Shown here piece by piece: positions 21,710-32,704 of a DNA stretch of 64,000 nucleotides; positions within the stretch are counted from its first letter, which is position 1, and each line of letters starts with the position of its first letter. Source of the DNA: Nemertoderma westbladi (taxonomy: Eukaryota; Xenacoelomorpha; Nemertodermatida; Nemertodermatidae). Below the pieces are notes generated by a model. That model was not told the origin of the DNA and searched no databases. It saw nothing but the letters and a program-made list of their open reading frames with translations. The translations under genes were made by a program, and so were the position numbers. The stretch is from positions 62,001-126,000 of the forward strand of contig JAUCBJ010008555.1 of the NCBI GenBank assembly GCA_032718475.1. The letters run 5' to 3'.

Positions 21710-24700
21710 TCAATCGGAGTTCTTCAGTCCGTTTCCGTCGTCCTCAGGTGTACGTCCCCAATATGAGAGCATCTCATCGGGATCGGATCCCTCCAACAGA
21801 CAAAGTTTACTAACGGGACGGAGGAGGTCAGACTTGTCGTAGGCAACGCGAACAGTGCGAACTCGTCCATCTTTACCGGGCCGAACCTCAGAAACTCGTC
21901 CGATTCTCCACGAGTTTCTAGGGAGTTTCTCATCTGTAATGATCACGACATCGTCCACCTTGAGGTTCCTCTGGGGCGCGGTCCACTTGGAACGTTTGTG
22001 GAGCGTAGGGATATATTCCCGAATCCATATGTCCCAGAAACGATCAGACAGGCCCTGTGCTTGTCGCCAGGATTTGCGGCCGAGCTCGTCTTTACGGTCA
22101 AACTTCCCTGGTGGGGATAGTTGGACAGGGTTCCTGAGGAGGAAGTGCCGAGGAGTAATCGGTTGGTCGGCGGTCGGATCGTCGGTAACCGGGGTCAGTG
22201 GACGCGAGTTGAGGATTCCTTCTACCTCGGCCAGCACTGTACGAAAAGTGTCCTCGTTGATACGGGTTGAGTCCTTGATGGTGGCGTATAGAGAGTCCTT
22301 GACGCTACGAATGAGGCGTTCCCATACTCCAGAGGTATGGGGGGCAAGCGGTGTCTGAAAATGCCAGGTGCAGTCCAATGTTCTCAAGTGTGAAGTCACT
22401 TTGTCTTGGTCAACTCGAGCGAGGGATTCTTTGAGCTCGGATTCGGCGCCGACAAAGTTCGTTCCGTTGTCGCAGTAGAGGTGCTGAGGGGTTCCCCTTG
22501 TGGCGATGAAACGTCGTAATGCGTTGATAAAACGGTCAGTTGAGAGGTCCTCTACCATATCCAGTGCAATCGCCCTAGAATTAAAACAAATGAATATAAT
22601 GCCGTATCGTGTAATCAAGGACCTCATTCTCTTAAAGAGAAAAGGGCCAAATAGGTCCATACCTGTAAAAGCGAAAACAGGTTTATATGGAGTGAGTCGT
22701 GACTCAGGTAAATCGGCCATTATCTGGGTCATCGTGCGAGAATGCAATCTCTTGCAAGCAATGCAAGCACTAAGCATGGTTCGTATCAACGATCTTGCAT
22801 TAATGATCCAATAACGCTCTCTAAGGAATGCCAGACTGTGACTTTGTCCGGCATGGCGAAGTCTGATGTGTACATCATGTATCAAGAGCCTGGCATAGTG
22901 ACAATTCTTCGGTATGAGGATAGGAAAGCGCGCGTCGTAGGACGTGGGTGCTCGCGCAACGCGGCTCCCTAGTCTCAGATATCCGTCGTCTTCGTCAAAA
23001 AAGGGAGATAGTTTCCGGATTGTACTCACCTTGGGGATTGGGGATCCAGACTTTAGAGCTGTATACTCACCTGGGAAGCCAACTCGTTGAACGTACTGTT
23101 CAATGCGCTGTTTGGCAGTGACGAGCTCCGATGAGGTCAACTTACGAGGACTACCGGGTTGTAGAGGACCACGTTTATGTCTTAGGTATTCAAAGAAACG
23201 AATGAACCAAGACACACCGCGTATGAGTCTGTATGACTTATAATAGTGCTGTATAAGTTTGTCTGTAGGGGGCGAAGGGGCCATGGTGTTCATAGCATAG
23301 ACTCGGGTGTCAGACTTAAGCTCGGGATCGTCGGAGGGTAATGTATAAGGCGCGTTGTGCGAGACCGGCCAGTATTCTGGAGTAAGAGACAGAAAGTCTG
23401 GGCCCCGAATCCATTGTTCCGTTTGTAGGAATCTCTGAGGCAATAACCCACGACTCGCATAGTCAGCGGGGTTAAGATTCCCCGGGCAATGATGCCACTG
23501 ATCCACAGTGGTATGACCATGAATAAGGCTGACTCGGTTGGCTACGTAAGGCTTAAAGCGACGGGATTCATTTCTCAAGTAACCTAAAGTAACAGTTGAG
23601 TCAGTCCAGAATGTCATAGAGCGGATGGGCATGTCAAGTTCTTGCCGAACTTGTACAGTCAAGTCGACGGAAAGATGTGCTGCTTGTAATTCAAGCCTGG
23701 GGATAGAGATATATCTGAGGGGGGCACTACGGGCCTTGGCAATCAAGAAGCCAGTGGTAATGGCGCCATCGGGTGTGGTTGTACGAAGGTAACTCACCAT
23801 TCCATACCCTTTGTCGCTGGCGTCCGAAAAGGAATGAATGTCGTAAATGTTGTCAGGTAAAGGAATAGGGGTGTAAGTCCGGGGTATGCAGAAGTCGACC
23901 AGTAGCGTGAGTTGTAATTTCCACTCGTTCAATCGGGTCTCTAGTGGTAGTGGAATAGGGTCATCCCAGCCAAGTTTATGGCGCCATATATCCTGCAGCA
24001 GGATACGCAGTAAGAGGGTAACAGGGCCCAAGAAACTCAGAGGGTCGAATAGAGAACTGACTAGAGATAGGACACCTCGCTTGGTGGACGGTGTGTCCTT
24101 CAGCCGTATGTCAATCGATAGCGTGTCATTCACAGTGTCCCAAACAAGTCCAAGGGCTGTGGTGATAGCTGTCTGTATGTCAGAGTCACGAGTGGTATGA
24201 GTCGGGATGGCAAGGTAGGTTGGGTCTAATGACTTGAGAAATTCGGAATCGTTGGAATGAAACTTGGTGAGGTGAAATCCCCCAAGCGATAAACATTCGA
24301 TCAAACTTTTAGCGAGATCTACAGCTTCTAATGGGGTTTGAGCACCAGACATACCATCATCGTAATAAAACTCGTTTTGAATTGTTTCATTGACTCTTGG
24401 AGGGTATCGGTGTGCGTTGTCGGAACCTGTCCTTCGCAGAGCTGTGAGAGCGATAGTTGGGGAGTCCCCTGCTCCAAAGATATGGACTTCCATCCAATAT
24501 TCTGTAGGACTGCGATCCATGTCGCCATTCTCCCACCACAGGAATCGTAAGGAGTCCCTATCTTCCGGGTTGACTTCGACCTGGTGGAACATAGATTTTA
24601 TATCGCACGAGAATGCTACAGCATGGCGACGGAATTTGCAAAGTATTCCAGACAGTAGGTTGGATTGGTCGGGTCCATTGATTAGGTTGGCATTCAGAGA

Positions 24701-27700
24701 AGTGCCAAAGTAGGGTGCAGCTGCGTTGAACACAACTCTAATCTTGTTGGGTTTCTTGGGATATAGAACGTAATGGTGCGGCAGGTACCAAGAACGAGGG
24801 CCATGCGAGTCAATCTCAGATGGGGTGAGTTTCCTTGCGTATCCCTGTGATATATAGTCTTCAACCTGAGTGGTATAGAGAGTTAGAACTTCCGGTTTCT
24901 TCCTGAGACGTTTCCCCAACCAAACTAAACAACGTTGTGCGTATAATTTATTACATGGGAGCGTTACATCGTCTCGTTTCCACAGGAGACCTAGTGAGTA
25001 ATGTCCGTTGGGTTTAAGGCGCATGGCCTGCAGTATGGATTGGGATCGAAGGTTTAAGGGGGACATTTCCTTTCCTAAGGAAGACGAATGTACTTCCATC
25101 TCCCAGAATCGTCTAAGGTTCTGTTCTAGGTCGTTTAAATATGAAATGTTAGGATGTTGAGATTGTTTGGATGATGACTTGGGACTGAATGGAACCAACG
25201 TAGTCATTGTCGGGTGTGGGTTCTGGGTCACTTCAGAGTTTGAATCGGAACCAGGGTCAAAAGTAGCTGCAGTTCGTTCAGGGGGAGAATGTCGGTCATT
25301 GAGTGTATCCAAGTCGTTAACGTCAGATAGGGTACAATGTATTTGTGAGGTGGGATAAATGTCAAGGTCATCGTCTGGGGCAAGATTAGGGCCACAGACT
25401 GACCATCCAAACGGAGTTTCAACAGCGTACGGATGAGTCTGGGGGTTCGGGCCCCAGCGAGATTGAAGTTGCATCAAGGCGACTGGGGCATCCTGTCCCA
25501 ACAAGACTGTTACTTGAGGGATGTCTAAAGGGGGATGACTCAAGTCTAAGTCAGCTAAGTGGGGCCATTCTCTGATATTCCAGCGCCTTGGGGTTACAAA
25601 GTTATCTCTAAACCCTTTCATGACATCGAAAGTGACATTCACTAGTGTAGGGGTCCCATTACTGCTGACAGGAGAGACATTACACTTGATAGCGCCGACT
25701 TCTATGAGTCTCTCTTTGTCTAGACAGGTACTAATTGGGATGGTCCTATACTGAGTGCAATGGAGACCTAATGGGGGCAAGTTTCGGTCATCGAGTATTG
25801 ATTGGTCAGAGCCTGGGTCAATCAACGCGTATGTTGTAAGTGACATTGTGGTATGATCTGAAGTGAGACGAACAGGGACTGTCTGTAGAACAGTATTTCT
25901 CTTTTGAAATCTGTGAAGACAGGTATTTCGTGAAGACATAGGGGGATGACTTGTCACGTGTTTGTTAGGGGCTGACGCAGTGGAGCGAGGCATGGGTGTG
26001 GGTGTGGTAGCGGATGAGTGAGGAATTCTAGTAAATGGCGCATTGGGGGGATGCAATAGTGAATGATGTTTATTCGACTTGCACGTCTTGCATGTATATT
26101 TAGACAAGCAGTCAGCGGTCAAATGGCCTCGTCCAAGGCAGTTGCGGCACATGTCATGGGAAGGATAATTTGCAACGAAGTTATCTTTATCATGATATGT
26201 GAGGTTTAGGAAGGAATCACAGCCATAGATTTTATGACCTCCATCGCAGTACATGCAGCGAAGTCTATTCTGGCTGGTGGCACTGGTGGTTTGTGCACCA
26301 TCTATGGGTAACTGAGGAGCATTGGGAGGAAGGCTAGGTCTAAGAGGGGTTGTAGACGTAGTCCTAACTTGTTTTGGTACTGCTGAGGTGAGTGCCGGAA
26401 AGCTAGCTGGGGGTCGGGTCTTTGGTTTACCAGTGCCATAGTAATTCAATACGCTGACTTCCTGGTCTAGGAAGTTGACAAGATCAGAGACCTGAGGTTC
26501 CACTCGTTTGTTGGTATGAAGTTTGGTTGCGTGGCGGGTCCAGCGATTAACCAGTTCGATAGGCAGCCTGGAAGCTAAGAGATCCATATTGCTGGGGTCA
26601 TTCAACCGGGTCGAACTACCAATGGATTCCAGGGTGGCGTGGCTAATCGATATATCGTCGATAAACTTTAATAAGTCGGCTGCCGTGAGGTTCAGTCTAG
26701 GGCCCTGGGTCAGCTGGTTCAAGATAGACCTTGAGACTTCCCTGGGGTGTCCGTACCTCTTGTCGAGTTGGGCCCAAGCCAGCGTATACCCATTGTCTGA
26801 GCTGCGGTATAACTCGGCAACGCGGCGGGGTTCACCAGCTGTGAACTGTATGAGATAGATATGTTTCTCATTGTCAGGGATAGGTTTAGAGTCTATAAGG
26901 TCGTAGAATGTCTGCTTAAACTGGACATAGTCTAGTAACTTGCCGTCGAATTTGGTTGGTTGCAATGTGGGTAACGTCAACTTTAGGAGGGCAGATTGTT
27001 CTGAGTTGAGGCTACCAGCAAGGGGTCTAGGAATAGTTGAGTCAGATTTGTAATCGAGTGAATGTTGAGGAACAGTGGGGACGGGAGTTTGGGATGAGAG
27101 TGTGTGATGGTTACTGATGGTGTTTGGGTTGGGTAATGTTTGTGCAGATGATTGATGGTGATTCGTGTGATTATTTAAAGGTCGGGCTGACAGAGTAGAA
27201 GGGCAAATATTACCAAAGTTAACCAATGGATCTGCCGAGTGGTTGGTAGGTACAGATGGTAGATGTTGGAATGTTGCCAATGACTCTACAGTCGGGGGGT
27301 TAAAGGGTGCGACATCAGGGTTTAAAGTTGATGGCAAGGATGCGGGTACACAACTCACGGTATGCGGGAGGACCACAGATTGCGTGGTTTTGTGAGCAGT
27401 GACAGGGGGGTGATTAGTCGAGCAAACTATTGGGATAGCGGTGGTGATGTTGATGCTGGGACGTGTCGTCACAGTCATAGGTTGTGAGGGTAGCGAGGGG
27501 GGAAATGACTGGGTAGTGCAGGGGTAAGGGGATGGTAGAGTTACAGTAGGCGCGGTTGTTGGGATATTGTCGGTGGATAAGGTAGTAATTGGTACCGGTA
27601 TAGTAGGAGTGGGACCACTACATACAGTAACAACGCTGTTTCGGTTTTGTTCATTAATTTCGTTTGCGTAAAATTCCGCCTCCAGTTCTAGCTCTCTGCA

Positions 27701-29023
27701 TTTTGCATCGCGTTGAATCTGCTTACTCCTCTTAGATAATTCGTCTAAATGTTGGTACGTTTGCATTTGTGCCTTATATTTCATAAGTTTGAGTCGAGTA
27801 GCGCGAGCTAATCCACTCAGTTTAGAACTGGAGACGGCTGAGATCGTGGGGTGAGAGTTTATTTGACTTACCGAATCTCCAGGGTTCACGTCTGCTATTC
27901 TCGACTTTACCTGATTACCAATATTACCGTTTTGAGTTTCCACAGTTTTCGTCTGCGCGTTGTCCTGTGTGACAGAGCTCACAACACTCAAGGGGTTGGA
28001 GGGAATCCCCACTAAGTTGACCGAAGTCGAGACTGGAACCTGAGGGGAAACTAAGGGACTCGCATCAGTGTTGTTCGAATTATTCACACTGACGCCTAGA
28101 TTTAAATGGTCGTTAACTACCAGTACTGACAGTGCTGCAGGTACCGGTAATGGGTTATTTTTATTATACTCAACCGGTAGGTCTATAGGCATGATAGGCC
28201 TAATTGTATTTTGAAACCCAGATTCGTTATGGATTACGAAATCTCTAGAGGCGTTTAAAAAATCAGTTAATAATTCCTGGTCACATGTTTCCCTATTGGG
28301 ATTAGGGTTATCGGGTGCCGATACCGGTAGGCCTATTTCATTGCTCTGTAAGCCTACATTTGCATTTAGTAAAGTTAGGTCCGGTGATGAAAAGCCACGA
28401 AAAGGTGTGGGATTGTGATACTCATCTATGCAGGCTGTAGTGAGGGAACGACGGACGTGTCTCCGTCCCGCACTAGATGTTTCGTCACCTAAGGGGGTTA
28501 GTGTAAAATCACCATGAGAATGATTTATGTTATCTGTTGCTGTTGGGTGGGGCAGTGCGAGCGAAGTCATCCTTGCCCGTTCTGAAGGAAGATTTGGTGG
28601 GTCTACTACGGGGATAGATTCACTTTGTGCGTCCTCCTGATAATCGGCATATTTGCGCTCCAGTTGATAATACCGGGCTTCAGCCTCGGCGTAATCATGT
28701 GTGAATTTGTTATAAAGTGTATTATTCTGAGCCCGAAAGTTAGGGATAAGTAAAATTTGATGTGTTTTGCTCCGGTACTTACCGAATGATAGTTTGAAAG
28801 TGTTGAACGACGCGTCGATTAAGCCGTCCTGTACAGGGCCGGTTAGCGAGAGGTGGTAGGCGAGTGCGTTGTGGGCGCGTGTAAATGAAGATTTAAGTCC
28901 ACTCAGAGCACGCGAATCGAGAGCTCGCAAATCGTCGACATTTGGAGAGCCACCGTGGTCAGAAGTGATGGAGGAAGAAGCATCCTCGTCGAGTTGGTGT
29001 TGGCTACCGGTAGCAGTAGCCAT
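21710..29023 (-). CDS. gag-pol: Bel/Pao Gag-Pol polyprotein, 2,437 aa, intact
   Basis: Single frame starting at an ATG in strong context (GCCATGG). N-terminal about 900 residues are Gag-like, with a Ser/Pro/Thr-rich linker. Zinc knuckles lie at about residues 920-990 (CMYCDGGHKIYGC, CRNCLGRGHLTADC, CKTCKSNKHH). An aspartic protease site reads DPGS near 1069 where DSG/DTG is usual. The RT palm has FYYDD near 1554, where Bel/Pao normally shows YVDD. RNase H lies near 1730-1850 (FSDAS, RLELQAA, WTDS). The integrase has an HHCC zinc site, catalytic Asp in TGMDLFG near 2120 and CDNGTNF near 2184, and Glu in GVWERLIRS. The C-terminal GRVSEVRPGKDG block is typical of Bel/Pao. Products would form virus-like particles, copy the RNA and integrate the cDNA. 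No env-like frame is present. Confidence 0.95.
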   Translation of the reverse strand: MATATGSQHQLDEDASSSITSDHGGSPNVDDLRALDSRALSGLKSSFTRAHNALAYHLSLTGPVQDGLIDASFNTFKLSFGKYRSKTHQILLIPNFRAQNNTLYNKFTHDYAEAEARYYQLERKYADYQEDAQSESIPVVDPPNLPSERARMTSLALPHPTATDNINHSHGDFTLTPLGDETSSAGRRHVRRSLTTACIDEYHNPTPFRGFSSPDLTLLNANVGLQSNEIGLPVSAPDNPNPNRETCDQELLTDFLNASRDFVIHNESGFQNTIRPIMPIDLPVEYNKNNPLPVPAALSVLVVNDHLNLGVSVNNSNNTDASPLVSPQVPVSTSVNLVGIPSNPLSVVSSVTQDNAQTKTVETQNGNIGNQVKSRIADVNPGDSVSQINSHPTISAVSSSKLSGLARATRLKLMKYKAQMQTYQHLDELSKRSKQIQRDAKCRELELEAEFYANEINEQNRNSVVTVCSGPTPTIPVPITTLSTDNIPTTAPTVTLPSPYPCTTQSFPPSLPSQPMTVTTRPSINITTAIPIVCSTNHPPVTAHKTTQSVVLPHTVSCVPASLPSTLNPDVAPFNPPTVESLATFQHLPSVPTNHSADPLVNFGNICPSTLSARPLNNHTNHHQSSAQTLPNPNTISNHHTLSSQTPVPTVPQHSLDYKSDSTIPRPLAGSLNSEQSALLKLTLPTLQPTKFDGKLLDYVQFKQTFYDLIDSKPIPDNEKHIYLIQFTAGEPRRVAELYRSSDNGYTLAWAQLDKRYGHPREVSRSILNQLTQGPRLNLTAADLLKFIDDISISHATLESIGSSTRLNDPSNMDLLASRLPIELVNRWTRHATKLHTNKRVEPQVSDLVNFLDQEVSVLNYYGTGKPKTRPPASFPALTSAVPKQVRTTSTTPLRPSLPPNAPQLPIDGAQTTSATSQNRLRCMYCDGGHKIYGCDSFLNLTYHDKDNFVANYPSHDMCRNCLGRGHLTADCLSKYTCKTCKSNKHHSLLHPPNAPFTRIPHSSATTPTPMPRSTASAPNKHVTSHPPMSSRNTCLHRFQKRNTVLQTVPVRLTSDHTTMSLTTYALIDPGSDQSILDDRNLPPLGLHCTQYRTIPISTCLDKERLIEVGAIKCNVSPVSSNGTPTLVNVTFDVMKGFRDNFVTPRRWNIREWPHLADLDLSHPPLDIPQVTVLLGQDAPVALMQLQSRWGPNPQTHPYAVETPFGWSVCGPNLAPDDDLDIYPTSQIHCTLSDVNDLDTLNDRHSPPERTAATFDPGSDSNSEVTQNPHPTMTTLVPFSPKSSSKQSQHPNISYLNDLEQNLRRFWEMEVHSSSLGKEMSPLNLRSQSILQAMRLKPNGHYSLGLLWKRDDVTLPCNKLYAQRCLVWLGKRLRKKPEVLTLYTTQVEDYISQGYARKLTPSEIDSHGPRSWYLPHHYVLYPKKPNKIRVVFNAAAPYFGTSLNANLINGPDQSNLLSGILCKFRRHAVAFSCDIKSMFHQVEVNPEDRDSLRFLWWENGDMDRSPTEYWMEVHIFGAGDSPTIALTALRRTGSDNAHRYPPRVNETIQNEFYYDDGMSGAQTPLEAVDLAKSLIECLSLGGFHLTKFHSNDSEFLKSLDPTYLAIPTHTTRDSDIQTAITTALGLVWDTVNDTLSIDIRLKDTPSTKRGVLSLVSSLFDPLSFLGPVTLLLRILLQDIWRHKLGWDDPIPLPLETRLNEWKLQLTLLVDFCIPRTYTPIPLPDNIYDIHSFSDASDKGYGMVSYLRTTTPDGAITTGFLIAKARSAPLRYISIPRLELQAAHLSVDLTVQVRQELDMPIRSMTFWTDSTVTLGYLRNESRRFKPYVANRVSLIHGHTTVDQWHHCPGNLNPADYASRGLLPQRFLQTEQWIRGPDFLSLTPEYWPVSHNAPYTLPSDDPELKSDTRVYAMNTMAPSPPTDKLIQHYYKSYRLIRGVSWFIRFFEYLRHKRGPLQPGSPRKLTSSELVTAKQRIEQYVQRVGFPGEYTALKSGSPIPKVSTIRKLSPFFDEDDGYLRLGSRVARAPTSYDARFPILIPKNCHYARLLIHDVHIRLRHAGQSHSLAFLRERYWIINARSLIRTMLSACIACKRLHSRTMTQIMADLPESRLTPYKPVFAFTGMDLFGPFLFKRMRSLITRYGIIFICFNSRAIALDMVEDLSTDRFINALRRFIATRGTPQHLYCDNGTNFVGAESELKESLARVDQDKVTSHLRTLDCTWHFQTPLAPHTSGVWERLIRSVKDSLYATIKDSTRINEDTFRTVLAEVEGILNSRPLTPVTDDPTADQPITPRHFLLRNPVQLSPPGKFDRKDELGRKSWRQAQGLSDRFWDIWIREYIPTLHKRSKWTAPQRNLKVDDVVIITDEKLPRNSWRIGRVSEVRPGKDGRVRTVRVAYDKSDLLRPVSKLCLLEGSDPDEMLSYWGRTPEDDGNGLKNSD

Positions 29024-29288
29024 GGCGGGCTGTCAGGCTGATGCGTACTGGCTGACTGGCGTAGGCCTACGGTGTACTGGTGTATGGCAGTATAGTGCAG
29101 TGCAGTAGGCAGTAGCGTACTGCAGTACTGGAATGTAGGCCCAGCTACACTAATACTGTAATAGGTCCACTGTCAAAACCCTAGGCTGCTAGGCACTAGG
29201 CTACAACAGTGTGTTTGTTTGAAAACGCCCTAAGCACTAACTACAGAACTAAGATGCCGGTGGAAAAGAAATTGTTTTTTACTGAAAG
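29024..29288 (-). other. Bel/Pao 5' leader between LTR and start codon
   Basis: About 265 bases between the 5' LTR and the ATG. No long open frame; the primer binding site is expected here but a clear tRNA 3'-end complement was not recognised. Confidence 0.6.
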
Positions 29289-31031
29289 TGTCTATCATTG
29301 GGACACTCAAGGGAGGTTTCGGTTGCAAAATTGAGTTTCTTTATTAACGCGCTCGCATTCAATCGTTTTGTATTTACAAATTACGGGCAGTTATGATAAT
29401 GAAATATGGACAATAAAAGCACTAATAAATAACATAATATATTTCGATAACGTAGTAAAAATATGGATAAAATAAGGGGAGGGGAAATGAATGAATCATT
29501 TACTTCGAGTATATGTGGTTACAAATATCAGCAGAAATAAAGTGTTATATCAAAGTAAATGAAATGGGACGAATGAAAAGGCGTGCAAGTGAGTGGACGG
29601 GAGCGGGCGAGCGAGCGAGCGAGCGAGCGAGCGGTAAAAAACAATTTGTGACAACCGGTGGAGAAAATAGGAAGACTGACGAAATTGCTCAGAATGAAGT
29701 ATTAGTATATAATGGTAAATTATTACATCGCGAGGTGATAACAGGAGGTCAAGATGCTGAATGGAGGGGGTCAGGCCTAAAACATGAGGTTTGCATTGAT
29801 GTAACACATGACAGGCATACTAGGGCTAACAAATTAGTAGATTCGACCAATGAATGTGCAGAGATTCAATAATTCTGTTTGAGGTTGATGGGCGTTGTGA
29901 AGGGTTATATTATTAATTATATAATATAATGTCAGTATATATCGAGAGGGGGGTGGTTATATGAGTGAACATGTGGCATCCCGCTTTCACCTGGGGCCAC
30001 TTACAGTACTTGATAATGTTAGTGGGACTGAGGGGGGGTTTATTATATGAATGAAATGTGGAATCCCGCTGTAACCCGAGTCCACGTACTGTACAAAATG
30101 ATCATGTTAGTAAGACAAGACTTGGGGGGTTTATTATATGAATGAAATGTGGAATCCCGCTGTAACCCGAGTCCACGTACTGTACGAAATGATCATGTTA
30201 GTAAGATGGATGGGTGTGTCGTACGTATTTTGATGATTTAAATGGTCAGATTATATTGAGGGTGCCGCACCAAGTCAAGGAATTTTGTTAGTTTCTGCTA
30301 TAGATAGACTGGTCAATCTACGGGAATGAAAGTCTAGTTTTTCGGTATGTGTGTGTACAAGTATGCAAACATGCGAACCTTTTGATTAACATACCGGCGA
30401 CAACAATGACATAATTTGGGGACGAAGTGAGTATTACAATTTTGGGACAAAACGATAAATACATAACTGAGGCGAAAATAAGAGAGGACAGGGCGTCAAG
30501 TACTAACACAATCAACTCACGTGTAGAGTTAGTAAGAAAGTGAAAGTAATTGAGAGGGTGAGGTCAAGTACTAGCACTAACAACTCGCGATCGGAGTTAG
30601 TAAGAAAGTGAAAGTAATTGAGAGGGTGAGGTCGAGTACTACCACAATTAACTCACGTGTGGAGTTAGTAAGAAAGTGAAAGTAATTGAGAGGGTGAGGT
30701 CGAGTACTACCACAATCAACTCACGTGTGGAGTTAGTAAGAAAGTGAAAGTAATTGAGAGGGTGAGGTCGAGTACTACCACAATCAACTCACGTGTGGAG
30801 TTAGTAAGAAAGTGAAAGTAATTGAGAGGGTGAGGTCAAGTACTAGCACTAACAACTCGCGATCGGAGTTAGTAAGAAAGTGAAGTAATTAACACAGAGT
30901 GAGAGAGAGAGTGAGAGAGAGACAGGGAGAGAGAGAGAGAAATCGATTAAAGGCGGGTAAAGCGAGTGAGGTAAAGTAAATCGAGTGATATAAAGTGAAT
31001 GTTAAAGGAAATGTTAGAGCGTTGGTTGACA
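29289..31031 (-). repeat. Bel/Pao 5' LTR
   Basis: Nearly identical to 19745-21495, shorter by two GCGA units. Upstream LTR with respect to the minus-strand coding frame, so it would carry the promoter. Confidence 0.95.
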
Positions 31032-31036
31032 GTGGC
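31032..31036. repeat. target site duplication of the Bel/Pao element (right copy)
   Basis: GTGGC, matching 19740-19744. Confidence 0.93.
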
Positions 31037-31042
31037 GGATAG

Positions 31043-32704
31043 CCACAACAAACCATATTCAAAATTTTCACGTTTTATTATGGTTCTTATTGGTTTGCAA
31101 ACAGTACCCAGTGGCATCCAGTGTATGTTTTATTAGCCACAGTAGTATATTCAATTACCTTCCAACCATCTTCCATATCGATCCTTCTTTGCGGTGATAT
31201 AGAGAGTAACCCTGGCCCGCTCTCTGTATGGCACCATAATGTCCGCAGCCTTTTACCAAAATTAAATAACAAAATCTGCACTGACAAGTTAAAAATAATT
31301 TACGACACTATCTTAGATTTAAATATTGATATTTTTATTGTAACGGAAACATGGTTTTTAAAATGTACGGCAGCTGACCATGAAAGTGAGCTGAACAAAC
31401 ACTCTTATAAATACTATAACAAACCCCGCGCTGACAACTCGGGGTACGGTGGTGTCGGGTTATTTATCAGGGAGTCATTACCCCATCTCAGACGCACTGG
31501 CAGGGCCTTTAACTCGCAAGGTCTAGAATTAATATTTATTGATATTTTCATCGTAAAATTAAAAGTTCTCGTGATTGGTCTTTACACACCCACCGAACCT
31601 ACTGCACAGTACTGGGATACCTTGTACGATGTTATTTGTAACATCACGACAGCGTATAAATATGATGGAATTCTTCTTTTAGGTGACTTTAATACCAACT
31701 GTTTTCACCAAACTCCTTTTCTAGTAAACAAATTCTGCTCTTTAACTGGTTTTACCCAAGTGATAAACTCTATAACTCGATCCCAATCCCAATCTTGCAT
31801 TGACTTATTATTCACTAATTTACTTCCCCTGAAAATTAAGGCGGACGCACATGCTGATATTTGTTTTGACAACAACCTTCCTATTTCTGACCACTCGCCA
31901 ATTTTTATCGACTTAAACGTTGATATCAAACCGCCACCCCTTTTCATTCGTACCGTATGGGATTATGACAAAGCGAACTGGGGAGAATTCAGACAATTCC
32001 TAAATAGCAAATGTCTTAGTAGCTACTTTGGTGCACATGCCGATGACCCTGTTGAAGGTGTTAATTTTCTCACAGAGACTTTACTTGAAGGTACGAATAG
32101 ATTTATTCCCAGCCACAAAATAAAAACCAGATCCAGCGACCCTAAGTGGATAAATAATGAGTTGCGCTCACTGTTCAGGCGCAGGGAAAGGCTACACAAA
32201 CGAGCCAAAGGGACACCCAACAACTCAAATCAATGGGTCATTTTCAGAAAATATCGAAATTTTGTCACTCAAAAAGTTCGCTTAGCTAAGGCTTCATATT
32301 CTAGTGAATTGTATTTATCAACCAAAAGTTCCAGCAACTTAGACTCTAAGAAATGGTTTTCAATAGTAAAGTCGGTACTGGGGAAAAACAAATTATCATC
32401 CATCCCGTTCTTATTTGATGGCGACACAGCGGTGTATGAAGCCTTTGACAAAGCCCAAGTTCTAAATAACAGATTTGTCATTAATTCCACTTTACCAGGT
32501 TTATTACCGACGACCCCAGTACAATCCACACCTCAGACAGCACCACCGCTAGTACATCCCACACACCAGCCTGTACCACCGGTGGTACTTTCTGTAGTAC
32601 CTCCAGTGCTTCACCCCATACCCCTGACTGTACCACCGGTAGTACATCCCACACCTCCGATTGTACCTCCAGCAGTGCACCCCATACCCCAGACTGTACC
32701 ACCG
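31043..32704 (+). pseudogene. non-LTR retrotransposon: 2A-like motif, APE endonuclease and proline-rich hinge (first half)
   Basis: Open from 31043. A hydrophobic lead-in ends in LLCGDIESNPGP, where the GDIESNPGP at 31193-31219 matches the D-V/I-E-x-N-P-G-P consensus of ribosome-skipping 2A peptides. Directly after it comes an apurinic endonuclease-type domain with its expected motifs: HHNVRSL, TETWF, GLYTPT, LLLGDFN and SDHSP. A Pro/Val/Thr-rich hinge made of 66-bp repeats (VHPTPPIVPPAV and similar) begins near 32500. At about 32704 the sequence switches abruptly to an unrelated reverse transcriptase. 2A-like peptides in invertebrate non-LTR elements are known; activity of this one is inferred. 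Confidence 0.85.

Larger units (their letters stand above)
19745..31031 (-). mobile_element. complete Bel/Pao LTR retrotransposon, minus strand, 11.3 kb
   Basis: Two long terminal repeats of 1,751 and 1,743 bp both read TG...CA and differ visibly only by two GCGA repeats (8 bp). They flank one open frame of 2,437 codons and are bounded by a GTGGC duplication. A purine-rich tract adjoins the 3' LTR. The near identity of the LTRs and the uninterrupted frame indicate a recent, possibly still active copy. No obvious tRNA primer site starting TGG was found next to the 5' LTR. Confidence 0.95.
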
